From contig NZ_OLKL01000007.1 in assembly GCF_900291015.1 (NCBI RefSeq), positions 35,011-99,010 of the forward strand: a stretch of DNA of 64,000 nt, written 5' to 3'. Each line of letters begins with the position of its first letter. Position 1 is the first letter of the stretch. Source of the DNA: Pseudomonas persica. Lineage in GTDB: Bacteria; Pseudomonadota; Gammaproteobacteria; Pseudomonadales; Pseudomonadaceae. The notes beneath the pieces were generated by a model, which saw only the letters and a list, made by a program, of their open reading frames with translations, had not been told where the DNA came from and ran no database searches. Positions 50,346-62,334 of this stretch are shown here, piece by piece. A program made the position numbers and the translations under genes.

Positions 50346-51175
50346 GTGTGCCGACGGTGCTGGAAAGGATCATTGCCCGCAAGTTCCAGGAAGTGGCCGA
50401 GCGCAGCGCGCGCGTCAGCCTCGCCGAACTGGAGGGCCTGGCCAAGGCTGCCGACGCCCCGCGTGGTTTTGCCAAGGCCCTGATCGAGCAAGCCGGGCGC
50501 AAGCAGCCGGCGGTAATTGCCGAAATCAAGAAGGCCTCGCCGAGCAAGGGCGTGATTCGCGAGCATTTCGTGCCGGCGGAAATCGCCGTCAGCTACGAGA
50601 AGGGCGGGGCGACTTGCCTGTCGGTGCTGACCGATGTGGACTACTTCCAGGGCGCTGACGAGTACCTGCAGCAGGCCCGTGCGGCGGTGTCGCTGCCGGT
50701 GATCCGCAAGGACTTCATGGTTGACCCGTACCAGATCGTCGAAGCCCGGGCGCTGGGTGCGGACTGTGTACTGCTGATCGTTTCGGCGCTGGATGACGTG
50801 AAGATGGCCGAACTGGCGGCCACGGCCAAGGATGTCGGCCTCGACGTGCTGGTGGAAGTGCACGACGGCGATGAACTGGAGCGCGCGTTGAAAACCCTGG
50901 ATACACCGTTGGTGGGGGTGAACAACCGCAACCTGCACACCTTCGAGGTCAGCCTGGAAACCACCCTCGACTTGCTGCCGCGTATTCCGCGTGATCGCCT
51001 GGCGATCACCGAGAGTGGTATCTTGAATCGGGCCGATGTGGAGCTGATGGCGATCAACGAGGTCTACTCGTTCCTGGTCGGTGAGGCGTTCATGCGCGCC
51101 GAGCAGCCAGGGCTTGAGCTGCAGCGGTTGTTCTTCCCGGATCAGGTGAAGAAGACTGTTCAGCAACTGGACTGA
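50342..51175 (+). CDS. trpC: Indole-3-glycerol phosphate synthase
   Basis: The 277-residue TIM barrel has the catalytic segment [45 protein letters not shown] and [13 protein letters not shown], ending with ESGI and VGEAFMR. It closes the indole ring in tryptophan synthesis. It is a separate TrpC, not fused to TrpF as in E. coli. It is the last gene of trpGDC, followed by a clear terminator. Confidence 0.98.
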   Translation: MSVPTVLERIIARKFQEVAERSARVSLAELEGLAKAADAPRGFAKALIEQAGRKQPAVIAEIKKASPSKGVIREHFVPAEIAVSYEKGGATCLSVLTDVDYFQGADEYLQQARAAVSLPVIRKDFMVDPYQIVEARALGADCVLLIVSALDDVKMAELAATAKDVGLDVLVEVHDGDELERALKTLDTPLVGVNNRNLHTFEVSLETTLDLLPRIPRDRLAITESGILNRADVELMAINEVYSFLVGEAFMRAEQPGLELQRLFFPDQVKKTVQQLD

Positions 51176-51183
51176 TCGAAACG

Positions 51184-51211
51184 AAGCCGGCGTTACTGCC
51201 GGCTTTTTTGT
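51184..51211 (+). terminator. trpGDC terminator
   Basis: AGCCGGC and GCCGGCT flank a short loop and are followed by TTTTTTG. It begins about 10 nt after the trpC stop. Confidence 0.9.
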
Positions 51212-51222
51212 ATGCCGGCAAA

Positions 51223-51315
51223 GGCCTCTTCGCGGGTAAACCCGCTCCCACAGGTTCTCCACCACCCTAGGGCCCGTGATGTCCCAGCGGGAGCGGGTTC
51301 ACCCGCGAAGAGGCC
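51223..51315. repeat. REP pair
   Basis: Facing arms (51223-51254 and 51287-51315) with cores CGCGGGTAAACCCGCTCCC and GGGAGCGGGTTCACCCGCG, between the trpC terminator and the next gene. Confidence 0.87.
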
Positions 51316-51342
51316 ATCAATAACAACATCAAAGGTGGATCA

Positions 51343-52047
51343 ATGACCGATCAACCCCTGGCCCTGACCGTAGAACAGGGCCTGCACGCCGAACAGGAAT
51401 TGCTGGCCGCCGTCTGCCGTGGCGAGCGCGACAGTGGCGTGCTGTTCTGGCGTCCGACCGACCACGCCCTGGTCATGCCCCGGCGCATGAGCCGGCTGGA
51501 CAACTTCGAGGCCGCCTGTGCGGAATTGGCAATCGCTGGCTGGCCGGTGCTGCTGCGCGAGACCGGTGGTGAGCCGGTGCCGCAGTCGCATTCGACGGTG
51601 AACGTTGCCCTGGTCTATGTCGCCCCACGCTGCGAAGGCGACCATGGCCGTATCGAAAACGCCTACGAGCGCCTGTGCCTGCCGCTGTGCGATGTGCTGC
51701 GCGAGTGGGGCGGGGTGGCGTCGGTGGGCGAAATCGACGGCGCCTTCTGCGATGGCCGCTACAACGTCAACCTCAATGGCCGCAAACTGGTGGGCACTGC
51801 CCAGCGCTGGCGCCAGGGGCTGGGCGGCAAGCGCCCGGTGGTGCTGGTGCACGGTGCGCTGTTGCTGGATAACGAGCGTGAGTCGATGGTGGCAGCGGTC
51901 AACCGCTTCAACGAGTGCTGCGAACTGGAGCAGCGCTGCCGCGCCGATGCGCACATCGCCCTGCACGAAGTGGCGCCCGCGGCGCCCTGGTTCGAGCGGC
52001 TGTCGCAGGCTTATGCCAAGGTGCTGGCCGACCTGCCCAAGGACTAG
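51343..52047 (+). CDS. Lipoate-protein ligase/octanoyltransferase-fold protein
   Basis: The 234-residue protein has the biotin/lipoate ligase fold signatures. The catalytic-type lysine is kept in [12 protein letters not shown] (K148). The substrate-binding motif, usually R-x-S-G-G-G-x-V-x-H, is changed to [10 protein letters not shown] (about 72-81), losing the third glycine and the histidine. It could be a lipoyl or octanoyl transferase with altered specificity, or a non-catalytic relative. Its stop overlaps the crp stop on the other strand by three bases. Confidence 0.8.
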   Translation: MTDQPLALTVEQGLHAEQELLAAVCRGERDSGVLFWRPTDHALVMPRRMSRLDNFEAACAELAIAGWPVLLRETGGEPVPQSHSTVNVALVYVAPRCEGDHGRIENAYERLCLPLCDVLREWGGVASVGEIDGAFCDGRYNVNLNGRKLVGTAQRWRQGLGGKRPVVLVHGALLLDNERESMVAAVNRFNECCELEQRCRADAHIALHEVAPAAPWFERLSQAYAKVLADLPKD

Positions 52048-52688
52048 CGGGTACCGTAGACCACCATGGTCTTGCCTTTGACCTGCACCAGGCTGCGTTC
52101 TTCAAGGTCCTTGAGGACGCGGCCGACCATTTCCCGGGAGCAACCGACGATACGACCGATTTCCTGACGGGTGATCTTGATCTGCATGCCGTCGGGGTGG
52201 GTCATGGCGTCGGGTTGCTTGCACAGCTCCAGCAGGCAACGGGCGACGCGCCCGGTAACGTCGAAGAACGCCAGGTCGCCGACCTTGCGCGTGGTGTTGC
52301 GCAGACGCTGGGCCATCTGGCTGCCCAGGGCGTAGAGGATTTCCGGGTCCTGGCGCGCCAGTTCTCGAAACTTCTCGTAACTGATTTCGGCTACTTCGCA
52401 TTCGGTCTTGGCGCGCACCCAGGCACTGCGCTGCTGTTCACCCTCGGCCGGTTCGAACAGGCCCAGCTCGCCGAAGAAGTCGCCATTGTTGAGGTAGGCG
52501 ATGATCATTTCATGGCCGTCGTCGTCCTCGATGAGGATGGTGACCGAACCCTTGATGATGAACGACAGTGTCTCGGCCCGGTCGCCGGCGCAGATGATGT
52601 TGCTTTTGGCGGTGTAGCGGCGGCGCTGGCAGTGCGCCAGCAACTTGTCGATGTTCTTGATCTTGGCGGGTAGGGCGGAGGCAACCAT
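52044..52688 (-). CDS. crp: cAMP receptor protein (Crp/Vfr)
   Basis: The 214-residue regulator starts at 52688 ([12 protein letters not shown]), matching the length of Vfr/Crp. It has the cyclic-nucleotide domain with [12 protein letters not shown] and RSAWVRAK (about 65-90) and the helix-turn-helix [20 protein letters not shown] (about 168-187). It is very close to P. aeruginosa Vfr. P. putida Crp is reported to bind cAMP unusually tightly and to control aspects other than classic carbon repression. The upstream 49-codon extension is not supported. Confidence 0.96.
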   Translation of the reverse strand: MVASALPAKIKNIDKLLAHCQRRRYTAKSNIICAGDRAETLSFIIKGSVTILIEDDDGHEMIIAYLNNGDFFGELGLFEPAEGEQQRSAWVRAKTECEVAEISYEKFRELARQDPEILYALGSQMAQRLRNTTRKVGDLAFFDVTGRVARCLLELCKQPDAMTHPDGMQIKITRQEIGRIVGCSREMVGRVLKDLEERSLVQVKGKTMVVYGTR

Positions 52689-52879
52689 CACGAAATCCTG
52701 TTCGATACGACGCATAGGCTTTTTATAAAGGTTGGCTGGCGGCGCGCGCCAGTCATTTGGCGCCAGCTTATCAGACGCTACAGAATGTTTCGGTACTAAA
52801 CCGACACGACTCGTACTTTTCCCACGGCCGCACAAGGTCTAAGCTGACACCCTTTTCCGAATATCAGGAGTCCGGGTAG

Positions 52880-53302
52880 ATGAAGGCACGTATCCAGTGG
52901 GCCGGTGAGGCGATGTTCCTCGGCGAATCGGGGAGCGGCCATGTCGTCGTGATGGACGGCCCGCCCGAGGCCGGCGGCCGCAACCTGGGCGTGCGCCCGA
53001 TGGAAATGCTGTTGCTGGGCCTGGGTGGTTGCAGCAGCTTTGACGTGGTCAGCATTCTGAAGAAGTCGCGCCAGGCGGTGGAAAGCTGCGAGGCATTCCT
53101 GGAGGCCGAGCGTGCCAGCGAAGACCCGAAGGTGTTTACCAAGATCCACATGAACTTCGTGGTGAAGGGGCGTGGGCTGAAAGAAGCCCAGGTCAAGCGT
53201 GCGGTGGAGCTGTCGGCGGAGAAGTATTGCTCGGCTTCGATCATGCTCGAGCGTGCCGGGGTCGAGATTACCCACGGGTACGAGATTGTAGAGCTGGGTT
53301 GA
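52880..53302 (+). CDS. OsmC/Ohr family protein
   Basis: The 140-residue protein has both conserved cysteines of the OsmC/Ohr fold, C51 in GLGGCSSFDV and C117 in KYCSAS. It belongs to the YhfA-like OsmC subgroup that sits next to crp in many gammaproteobacteria, rather than the Ohr hydroperoxide-resistance subgroup. The reaction is unknown; thiol peroxidase activity is possible. It is divergent from crp. Confidence 0.9.
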   Translation: MKARIQWAGEAMFLGESGSGHVVVMDGPPEAGGRNLGVRPMEMLLLGLGGCSSFDVVSILKKSRQAVESCEAFLEAERASEDPKVFTKIHMNFVVKGRGLKEAQVKRAVELSAEKYCSASIMLERAGVEITHGYEIVELG

Positions 53303-53329
53303 ACCCCAGATTTTCGGGGCTGCGTTGCA

Positions 53330-53423
53330 GCCCATCGCCGGCAAGCCAGCTCCCCCAGGTCAAGCGCTGTTTTCGAAGCCGGTGCTGTATTTGTTTGTGG
53401 GAGCTGGCTTGCCGGCGATGGGC
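53330..53423. repeat. REP pair (GCCGGCAAGCCAGCTCCC type)
   Basis: Facing arms at 53330-53357 and 53396-53423 of the second REP subtype lie between the convergent OsmC and membrane-protein genes. Confidence 0.87.
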
Positions 53424-53445
53424 CGCAAAGCGGCTCCCGGCAATA

Positions 53446-54486
53446 TCAGCCCCGAAGCGCCGGCAGTGCAGCACGCACCCACCCCGGCAAACAACCGCGC
53501 ATCACCCGGCTCAACCGCTCTCGCCGCTTCTGGTAAACCAGCCCCAGCCCGATAACCCCCAGCCCGATCAGAGTCACCACCACCGGGAACAGCAGCGAGT
53601 CGGCAAACACCTCGTACGCCAGGTACCCCAGGTAAGCCGCCACCCCCAGCGCCCCGAACACCATGAACACCGGCCGACGCAGCAGCACTGCCATGCCCAT
53701 CAGGGCAATATTGATCAGGCAGTACAGGGCCTTGCCCAACTCGCTGCCGCTGTCCACCAGCGTCAGCCCGCCCCAGAATGCCGCCAGCCCGGCCAGGTAG
53801 CCCCAGTGGGCGTAGTCTTCACGGGTGCGACCATCCACCGCGACGAACACCACCAGCATCCCCAGCCCGAACCACAACGAAACCTCGCGGCGTTGCTCCC
53901 AGCTGAATGGCGAACCGAAGAACCATTCGCTCAGGTCCATCGACATGAACCACAAGGCCACGGCAATCGGCATGACGATGAACGGGTAGGGAATCAGCCT
54001 CAGCATCAACAACCCGGCGAGTACCGTGGCCGCTTCCATCGCCAGCCAGCCGCCCTGCACGTAGGTGTAGTACTGGTGATAGTTCGCCTGCACATCATCC
54101 ATTGGCCACCAGCCGGCCAGCCGTTCGATGGCGAATACCGCCAACGGCACGATGCTGACCGCTACCGCCGCCAGTACCCCGGCCGCGACGGGCTGTACGC
54201 GCCGTTGCAGGTTAACGGCGAACAGCGTGAGCAACAGGATATAGAGGCTGGCGATGACCAGCAGCGCCCAGTCGCCGATGCTCATCCAGGCCTCGGTGAG
54301 CAACCAGCCCATCGCGGCCATGATCAGCATGGCGCCGAAGTAGAAAGCGACATGGGCCAGCTGGAAGCTGCCACGTTGTGCCGGTTGCTGGCGCAGGAAG
54401 GCCAGCAGGGCCTGGTCCTGGCCCGGCTGGAGAATGCCGGCTTGCACGGCGCGCGCCAGGTCCTTGGCGTCGAAACGGTCCGTCAT
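53446..54486 (-). CDS. Multi-pass membrane protein (DUF2157-like)
   Basis: The 346-residue protein has a soluble N-terminal segment (about 1-45, rich in Asp, Gln, Ala) and about nine to ten hydrophobic segments. The N-terminal region followed by stacked helices resembles DUF2157 membrane proteins, but I am not certain of the family. The function is unknown. It starts 10 nt after coq7 on the same strand and is probably co-transcribed with it. Confidence 0.75.
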   Translation of the reverse strand: MTDRFDAKDLARAVQAGILQPGQDQALLAFLRQQPAQRGSFQLAHVAFYFGAMLIMAAMGWLLTEAWMSIGDWALLVIASLYILLLTLFAVNLQRRVQPVAAGVLAAVAVSIVPLAVFAIERLAGWWPMDDVQANYHQYYTYVQGGWLAMEAATVLAGLLMLRLIPYPFIVMPIAVALWFMSMDLSEWFFGSPFSWEQRREVSLWFGLGMLVVFVAVDGRTREDYAHWGYLAGLAAFWGGLTLVDSGSELGKALYCLINIALMGMAVLLRRPVFMVFGALGVAAYLGYLAYEVFADSLLFPVVVTLIGLGVIGLGLVYQKRRERLSRVMRGCLPGWVRAALPALRG

Positions 54487-54496
54487 GGGGATGCCT

Positions 54497-55144
54497 TCAG
54501 ATACGGTAGGTGCTCTTGGTCATGACCTTGGCCAACAGGCTCATGCCAAAGCGAACCGGGGCGGGGAAGCGATAACCGCCGGCTTCCAGTGCGGACTCGG
54601 CGTGCTGTTCCTCATCGATACGCATCTGTTCGAGGATGGCCCGGGACTTTTCGTCTTCCTGCGGGATCTGTTCCAGGTGCTCGTCGAGGTGCTTGCACAC
54701 CTGGTGCTCGGTGGCGGCGACGAAGCCCAGGCTGACCTTGTCGCTGACCAGCCCGGCGAGTGCGCCGATGCCGAACGACATACCGTAGAACAACGGGTTG
54801 AGCACGCTGGGGTGGCTGTTCAGCTGGCGAATGCGTTGTTCGCACCAGGCCAGGTGGTCCACCTCTTCCTCGGCGGCGTGTTCCATGGCCTTGCGCACTT
54901 CGGGCAGCTTGGCAGTCAGGGCCTGGCCCTGATACAGCGCCTGGGCGCAGACTTCACCGGTGTGGTTGATGCGCATCAGCCCGGCAACATGGCGGGCCTG
55001 CTGTTCGTCCAGGTCGACGTCCGCCTGGACGATGGCCGGCGATGGGCGGGCGGGTTGGCCGCTGAAGGGCAGCAGGGTGCGCATGGCGGTATCGGCCTGC
55101 AGCAACAAGCGGTCGAGCGGCGAGTAGTGACGTTCGGTAGCCAT
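54497..55144 (-). CDS. coq7: 3-demethoxyubiquinol 3-hydroxylase Coq7
   Basis: The 215-residue di-iron monooxygenase has the ligand motifs [13 protein letters not shown] (E64), [10 protein letters not shown] (E94, H97) and a C-terminal [10 protein letters not shown]. It carries out the C6 hydroxylation late in ubiquinone synthesis. The start at 55144 has GGAGG upstream; the longer frame adds five codons. It is the Coq7-type enzyme rather than the flavin-dependent UbiF used by E. coli. Confidence 0.95.
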   Translation of the reverse strand: MATERHYSPLDRLLLQADTAMRTLLPFSGQPARPSPAIVQADVDLDEQQARHVAGLMRINHTGEVCAQALYQGQALTAKLPEVRKAMEHAAEEEVDHLAWCEQRIRQLNSHPSVLNPLFYGMSFGIGALAGLVSDKVSLGFVAATEHQVCKHLDEHLEQIPQEDEKSRAILEQMRIDEEQHAESALEAGGYRFPAPVRFGMSLLAKVMTKSTYRI

Positions 55145-55209
55145 CGGGCACCTCCGCAAGAATGTGCCCGACAGTTTACCGCAATAGTGGCGGGGTCGCT
55201 TGCCGTGGA

Positions 55210-55548
55210 TCAGCCCGGTGGCCAGTGCATCTGGCGCTGGCCAAGCACGTGCATGTGGATGTGGTAGACGGTCTGGCCGCCCTGCTCGTTGCAGTTCATG
55301 ACCACGCGGAAGCCGTCATCACAGCCAAGTTCCTTGGCCAGGCGCTGGGCGGTGAACAGGATGTGGCCAGCCAGGCCTTTGTCCTCTTCGGTCAGGTCGT
55401 TGAGGGTGCGAATGTGCTTTTTCGGGATGACCAGAAAATGCACGGGCGCCTGGGGGGCGATATCGTGGAACGCCAGAACCTGGTCGTCCTCGTAAATGAT
55501 CTTCGCCGGGATTTCCCGGTTGATGATCCTGGTGAATAAATCGTCCAC
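55210..55548 (-). CDS. HIT family (HINT-type) protein
   Basis: The 112-residue protein is a full-length HINT homologue with the histidine triad YHIHMHVLG (H96, H98, H100). HINT proteins hydrolyse AMP-lysine and related phosphoramidates in the cytoplasm. The biological substrate is not established. It is between coq7 and the SDR gene on the same strand. Confidence 0.95.
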   Translation of the reverse strand: MDDLFTRIINREIPAKIIYEDDQVLAFHDIAPQAPVHFLVIPKKHIRTLNDLTEEDKGLAGHILFTAQRLAKELGCDDGFRVVMNCNEQGGQTVYHIHMHVLGQRQMHWPPG

Positions 55549-55611
55549 AGCACTTGCTCCATGGTGAGGGTCGGGCCGAGTGTACTCAGCCGGGCGCCGC
55601 TCGCCCAGTGG

Positions 55612-56394
55612 CTATTCCATGCCGACCGGGCAGTAGCGGCGGTGGATTGCGCCGGCCAGCTTGCGCACCAGCCAGCGCGGCAGCAGGCGTGGGGCGAACG
55701 CCAGCCAGCGGTTGCGCCGGCCGGGCAGGATCAGTGCGCGGTTCTTGTCCAGCGCGCGCACGGTGTACAGCGCCACTTCCTCAGGGCTGAGGCAGCGCGG
55801 CTTGCCATCCAGTCGCGGAATGCGCCGGCGCGAGGAGCGCACCGGGCCGGGGCACAATACCGAGACCTTGATACCGGTGCGCTTGAGTTCTTCACGCAAG
55901 GCCTGGGAGAAACTCAGCACATAGGCTTTGCTGGCGGCATAGGTGGCCATCCACGGGCCAGGCGCCACCCCGGCCAGGCCGGCGACATTGAGGATCTGCC
56001 CGCCGCCTTGCACGGCCATCAGGTTGCCGATGGCGTGGCACAGGCGGCTCAGGGCCAGCACGTTGACTTCCAGCAGGTCCTGTTCGTCGGCCCACTCATG
56101 GGCCAGGAATGGCCCGTAGGTGCGCAGGCCGGCACAATTGACCAGCAGGTCGATGCGCCGCTCGCCTTCTTCCAGCTCCAGCACGAAGCCCGACAGGCGC
56201 AGCGGCTGGCTGAGGTCGCAGGCACGGAACAGCACCTCGACACCGAAGCGTTGGGTCAGCTCGATGGCCACTGGCTCCAGCGTTTCACGCTGGCGTGCCA
56301 CCAGGATCAGGTTGCGCCCGCGCCGCGCCAGGGCTTCCGCCAGGGCCAGGCCCAGGCCGCTGGAAGCACCAGTGATCATGGCGTAACGGGTCAT
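55612..56394 (-). CDS. Short-chain dehydrogenase/reductase lacking the catalytic Ser
   Basis: The 260-residue SDR starts at 56394 (MTRYAMITG). It has the cofactor motif TGASSGLG (about 9-16), NCAG (87-90), N111, and Y152-x-x-x-K156 in TYAASKAY. The catalytic serine, expected 13 residues before Y152, is glycine 139 (LNVAGLAG); relatives usually have Ser here. The C-terminal tail is basic and hydrophobic (about 225-258) and may associate with membrane. The substrate is unknown. A longer upstream frame overlaps the next gene and is rejected. Confidence 0.88.
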   Translation of the reverse strand: MTRYAMITGASSGLGLALAEALARRGRNLILVARQRETLEPVAIELTQRFGVEVLFRACDLSQPLRLSGFVLELEEGERRIDLLVNCAGLRTYGPFLAHEWADEQDLLEVNVLALSRLCHAIGNLMAVQGGGQILNVAGLAGVAPGPWMATYAASKAYVLSFSQALREELKRTGIKVSVLCPGPVRSSRRRIPRLDGKPRCLSPEEVALYTVRALDKNRALILPGRRNRWLAFAPRLLPRWLVRKLAGAIHRRYCPVGME

Positions 56395-56461
56395 GCAAGG
56401 CTCCTGGGGGCTGAAGAGGGCGCCTAGTGTACAGCTTGGCCGGGCAAGGTGTTGCCTTTTG

Positions 56462-57418
56462 CTACAAGGTACGGGGGCGCAGGGCCTGGCAGCGTTCCAG
56501 GGCGTGCCGGTACTCGTCATGCAGCCGTTCGATCAGCGCGCTGGCGCTGGGCAGGTCGTCGATACCACCGACACCCTGGCCCGCCGACCACACGGTCTTC
56601 CAGGCCTTGGCTTCGTCGTCGATCGGTTTGAGCTTGCCTTGCTCGTGGCCGCTCTTGAGGGCGTTCATGTCATAACCGGCCTGCTCCAGGCTCGGACGCA
56701 GGAAGCTGGCAGGGACGCCGGACACCGCCGGGGTGTGGATGATGTCGGCGGCATGGGCATCGAGCAGCATCTGCTTGTATTCGCCCGGGGCCTGGCTTTC
56801 TGTGGTGGCGATGAAGCGCGTGCCCATGTACGCAAGGTCCGCCCCCAGCATTTGCGCGGCGAGGATCTCGTGGCCGTGGTTGAGGCAGCCGGCCAGCAGC
56901 AGGGTCTTGTCGAAGAACTGGCGAATTTCCGCAGCCAGGGCAAACGGGCTCCAGGTGCCGGCATGGCCGCCTGCGCCGGCGGCGACGGCGATCAGGCCAT
57001 CGACACCGGCTTCGGCGGCTTTCTCGGCATGGCGGCGGGTGGTGACATCGTGGAACACCAGGCCGCCGTAACCGTGTACGGCATCGACCAGTTCCTTCAC
57101 CGCGCCGAGGCTGGTGATGACGATCGGCACGCGGTGTTCCAGGCACAACGCCAGGTCGGCCTGCAGGCGCGGGTTGGTCTGGTGGACGATCAGGTTGACG
57201 GCATAGGGCGCTGGCGCCAGCAGCAGTGCCAGGCCTGCCTCGATTTCCTCCAGCCAGGCCTTGAAACCGGCGCTGTCACGCTGGTTCAGTGCCGGGAAGC
57301 TGCCGACCACGCCGCTGGCGCAGCAGGCCAGTACCAGCCTGGGGTTGGAAATCAGGAACATCGGTGCGGCAACCACGGGCAGGCGCAGGCGTTGTTCGAG
57401 CGAGGCGGGTAGCGACAT
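56462..57418 (-). CDS. Nitronate monooxygenase family flavoprotein
   Basis: The 318-residue TIM barrel of the 2-nitropropane dioxygenase family has PVVAAPMFLISNPRLVLACCASG near the N-terminus, the conserved EAGVDGLIAVAAGAGGHAG (FMN phosphate region, about 140-160) and ADLAYMGTRFIATTES. These FMN enzymes oxidise alkyl nitronates such as propionate 3-nitronate. It is co-directional with the SDR and hemJ. Confidence 0.92.
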   Translation of the reverse strand: MSLPASLEQRLRLPVVAAPMFLISNPRLVLACCASGVVGSFPALNQRDSAGFKAWLEEIEAGLALLLAPAPYAVNLIVHQTNPRLQADLALCLEHRVPIVITSLGAVKELVDAVHGYGGLVFHDVTTRRHAEKAAEAGVDGLIAVAAGAGGHAGTWSPFALAAEIRQFFDKTLLLAGCLNHGHEILAAQMLGADLAYMGTRFIATTESQAPGEYKQMLLDAHAADIIHTPAVSGVPASFLRPSLEQAGYDMNALKSGHEQGKLKPIDDEAKAWKTVWSAGQGVGGIDDLPSASALIERLHDEYRHALERCQALRPRTL

Positions 57419-57446
57419 GGCAAGGCTCCTTGGGCGGGTGGCTAGG

Positions 57447-57872
57447 TCAGAACGGTTTGACCACCACCAGAATTACGATACCCAGCAGGAACAGCACGGG
57501 TACTTCGTTGAACCAGCGATAGTAGACGTGGCTGCGGGTGTTGCTGCCGCTGGCGAAGCGTTTGCGCTGGGCGCCGCACATGTGATGGTAGACGGTCAAC
57601 AGGATGACCAGGGTCAGCTTGGCATGCAGCCAGCCCTGGCTGAGCCAGCCGGGCGTGAGGTAGAGCATCCACGCGCCGAACACGTAGGTGGCGATCATCG
57701 CCGGGTTCATGATGCCGCGAAACAGCTTGCGCTCCATGGTCACGAAGCGTTCCTGGCTGATGCTGTCCTGGCTTTGGGCGTGGTAGACGAACAGCCGCGG
57801 CAGGTAGAACAGGCCGGCGAACCAGCAGACCACGCTGACGATATGCAGCGCTTTGATCCATAGGTAAAGCAT
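57447..57872 (-). CDS. hemJ: Protoporphyrinogen oxidase HemJ
   Basis: The 141-residue protein has four predicted membrane segments and matches the HemJ/UPF0093 family (WIKALHIVSVVCWFAGLFYLPRLFVYH). The conserved His in KALHI and the Lys in LHAKL are present. HemJ oxidises protoporphyrinogen IX in bacteria lacking HemG and HemY. It is divergent from argC. Confidence 0.92.
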   Translation of the reverse strand: MLYLWIKALHIVSVVCWFAGLFYLPRLFVYHAQSQDSISQERFVTMERKLFRGIMNPAMIATYVFGAWMLYLTPGWLSQGWLHAKLTLVILLTVYHHMCGAQRKRFASGSNTRSHVYYRWFNEVPVLFLLGIVILVVVKPF

Positions 57873-58013
57873 GGGGGAGTTCCTTCAGGTATTCACGGTC
57901 GTCAGATAGTAGTGGTCAAGCGCCCGAAGGGTCACCCGAAGAGTTGTTACAGGCGCCTTGCGCCCCTATTATCGTGCGCTTTCCAGACGGCTCGTTGATA
58001 AGGGGCAAGCGTT

Positions 58014-59048
58014 ATGATCAAGGTCGGTATCGTCGGCGGCACGGGTTACACCGGCGTCGAACTGTTGCGTCTGCTGGCACAGCATCCACAGGCCGAGGTG
58101 GCGGTCATCACTTCGCGCTCCGAGGCGGGCGTTGCAGTGGCGGACATGTACCCGAACCTGCGCGGCCACTATGACGGGCTGGCGTTCAGCGTGCCGGACA
58201 GCAAGACCCTGGCCGCCTGCGACGTGGTGTTCTTCGCCACCCCGCACGGTGTGGCCCACGCCCTGGCCGGTGAGCTGCTGGCGGCCGGTACCAAGGTGAT
58301 CGACCTGTCGGCCGACTTCCGCCTGCAGGACGCCGTCGAATGGGGCAAGTGGTACGGCCAGCCGCACGGTGCGCCAGAGCTGCTCAAGGACGCGGTGTAC
58401 GGCCTGCCTGAAGTCAACCGCGAGAAGATCCGCCAGGCGCGCCTGATTGCAGTGCCGGGTTGCTACCCGACCGCCACCCAGTTGGGCTTCCTGCCGCTGC
58501 TGGAAGCTGGCCTGGCCGACCCGTCGCGCCTGATCGCCGACTGCAAGTCGGGTGTCAGTGGCGCTGGTCGTGGTGCTGCGGTGGGCTCGCTGTTCTGCGA
58601 AGCCGGCGAAAGCATGAAAGCCTACGCTGTGAAGGGCCACCGCCACCTGCCGGAGATCAGCCAGGGCCTGCGCCTGGCCGCTGGCAAGGAGATCGGCCTG
58701 ACCTTCGTGCCGCACCTGACACCAATGATCCGTGGCATCCATGCCACCCTGTACGCGACTGTCGCCGACACCTCGGTTGACCTGCAGGCGCTGTTCGAGA
58801 AGCGCTACGCCGATGAACCGTTCGTCGACGTGATGCCGGCTGGCAGCCACCCGGAAACCCGCAGCGTGCGCGGCGCCAACGTCTGCCGCATTGCCGTTCA
58901 TCGCCCGCAGGGTGGTGACCTGGTGGTGGTGCTGTCGGTGATCGACAACCTGGTCAAGGGCGCGTCCGGCCAGGCGGTGCAGAATCTCAACATCCTGTTC
59001 GGCCTGGACGAGCGCATGGGCCTGTCCCACGCGGGCTTGCTGCCGTAA
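58014..59048 (+). CDS. argC: N-acetyl-gamma-glutamyl-phosphate reductase
   Basis: The 344-residue enzyme has the NADP-binding [17 protein letters not shown] and the catalytic cysteine in [10 protein letters not shown] (about residue 149). It carries out the third step of arginine biosynthesis. It is divergent from hemJ and ends at a strong terminator. Confidence 0.98.
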   Translation: MIKVGIVGGTGYTGVELLRLLAQHPQAEVAVITSRSEAGVAVADMYPNLRGHYDGLAFSVPDSKTLAACDVVFFATPHGVAHALAGELLAAGTKVIDLSADFRLQDAVEWGKWYGQPHGAPELLKDAVYGLPEVNREKIRQARLIAVPGCYPTATQLGFLPLLEAGLADPSRLIADCKSGVSGAGRGAAVGSLFCEAGESMKAYAVKGHRHLPEISQGLRLAAGKEIGLTFVPHLTPMIRGIHATLYATVADTSVDLQALFEKRYADEPFVDVMPAGSHPETRSVRGANVCRIAVHRPQGGDLVVVLSVIDNLVKGASGQAVQNLNILFGLDERMGLSHAGLLP

Positions 59049-59063
59049 GCTGCCAACGTTCGA

Positions 59064-59091
59064 AAAGGCCCGCGTCGTGCGGGCCTTTTTG
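59064..59091 (+). terminator. argC terminator
   Basis: AAAAGGCCCGC and GCGGGCCTTTT form an 11-bp stem around GTCGT, followed by T residues, 15 nt after the stop. Confidence 0.93.
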
Positions 59092-59194
59092 TATGTCGCG
59101 ACTAAAGCCGCACAATTCTTGACCGATTTTCTCGGGAAAGCGGATAATGCGCGTCATCGAGTTTTATGGCGGCTACCGCGCCGGGAGAATCAAC

Positions 59195-59545
59195 ATGAGC
59201 GTCGAAACCTTCACCCCCACGGCTTTGGAATTCACCCACGGCGCTGCGCAAAAGGTGAAGAACCTGGTTTCCGAGGAAGGCAACGATCGTCTGAAGCTGC
59301 GCGTGTTCGTCACTGGTGGCGGCTGCTCGGGCTTCCAGTACGGCTTCACCTTCGATGAGGACGTGGCCGAAGACGACACCATCGTCGAGCGCGAGGGTGT
59401 TTCCCTTGTGGTCGACCCGATGAGCTTCCAGTACCTGGCCGGCGCCGAAGTGGATTACCAGGAAGGCCTGGAAGGTTCGCGCTTCGTGATCAAGAACCCG
59501 AATGCTGCTACCACCTGCGGCTGCGGTTCCTCGTTCTCGATCTGA
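59195..59545 (+). CDS. erpA: Iron-sulfur insertion protein ErpA
   Basis: The 116-residue A-type carrier starts at 59195 (MSVETFTPT). The three cluster-binding cysteines are C44 in [10 protein letters not shown]108 and C110 in CGCGSSF. It transfers 4Fe-4S clusters to targets, including isoprenoid-pathway enzymes. The in-frame ATG at 59147 adds 16 residues without family support. It converges with anmK. Confidence 0.95.
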   Translation: MSVETFTPTALEFTHGAAQKVKNLVSEEGNDRLKLRVFVTGGGCSGFQYGFTFDEDVAEDDTIVEREGVSLVVDPMSFQYLAGAEVDYQEGLEGSRFVIKNPNAATTCGCGSSFSI

Positions 59546-59558
59546 GGCCTGGCCATAC

Positions 59559-59588
59559 AAAAACGCCGCGCAATTGCGCGGCGTTTTG
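59559..59588. terminator. Bidirectional terminator between erpA and anmK
   Basis: AAAACGCCGCGC and its complement flank AATT (12-bp stem), with A and T runs that serve both converging genes. Confidence 0.93.
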
Positions 59589-59604
59589 CTTTCTGGCGTA
59601 GCGC

Positions 59605-62122
<2,518 letters not shown>

Positions 62123-62334
62123 GGGCAAGGTGACTTTGAAAAAGTGAAATGGAAAAGATGAATGACATGATGAAGATGAAATAACTGTATAAAATATAAC
62201 CAAATCCATTTTCACGCAAGGGCGCGTAGACGCCGCAAGCCTGCGTTCGGGTCACATTCCTTTGCGAAACTTGTAATTGACGGCCGATCTTGTATGGTTG
62301 GCTCCCCCTGAATCTGAGCCTTGCGGGTTTGTCT
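62123..62334. promoter_or_regulatory. Divergent region between the M23 gene and tyrS
   Basis: About 212 bp, with an AT-rich core (62160-62215) that should contain promoters for both genes. I cannot fix individual elements. Confidence 0.4.
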
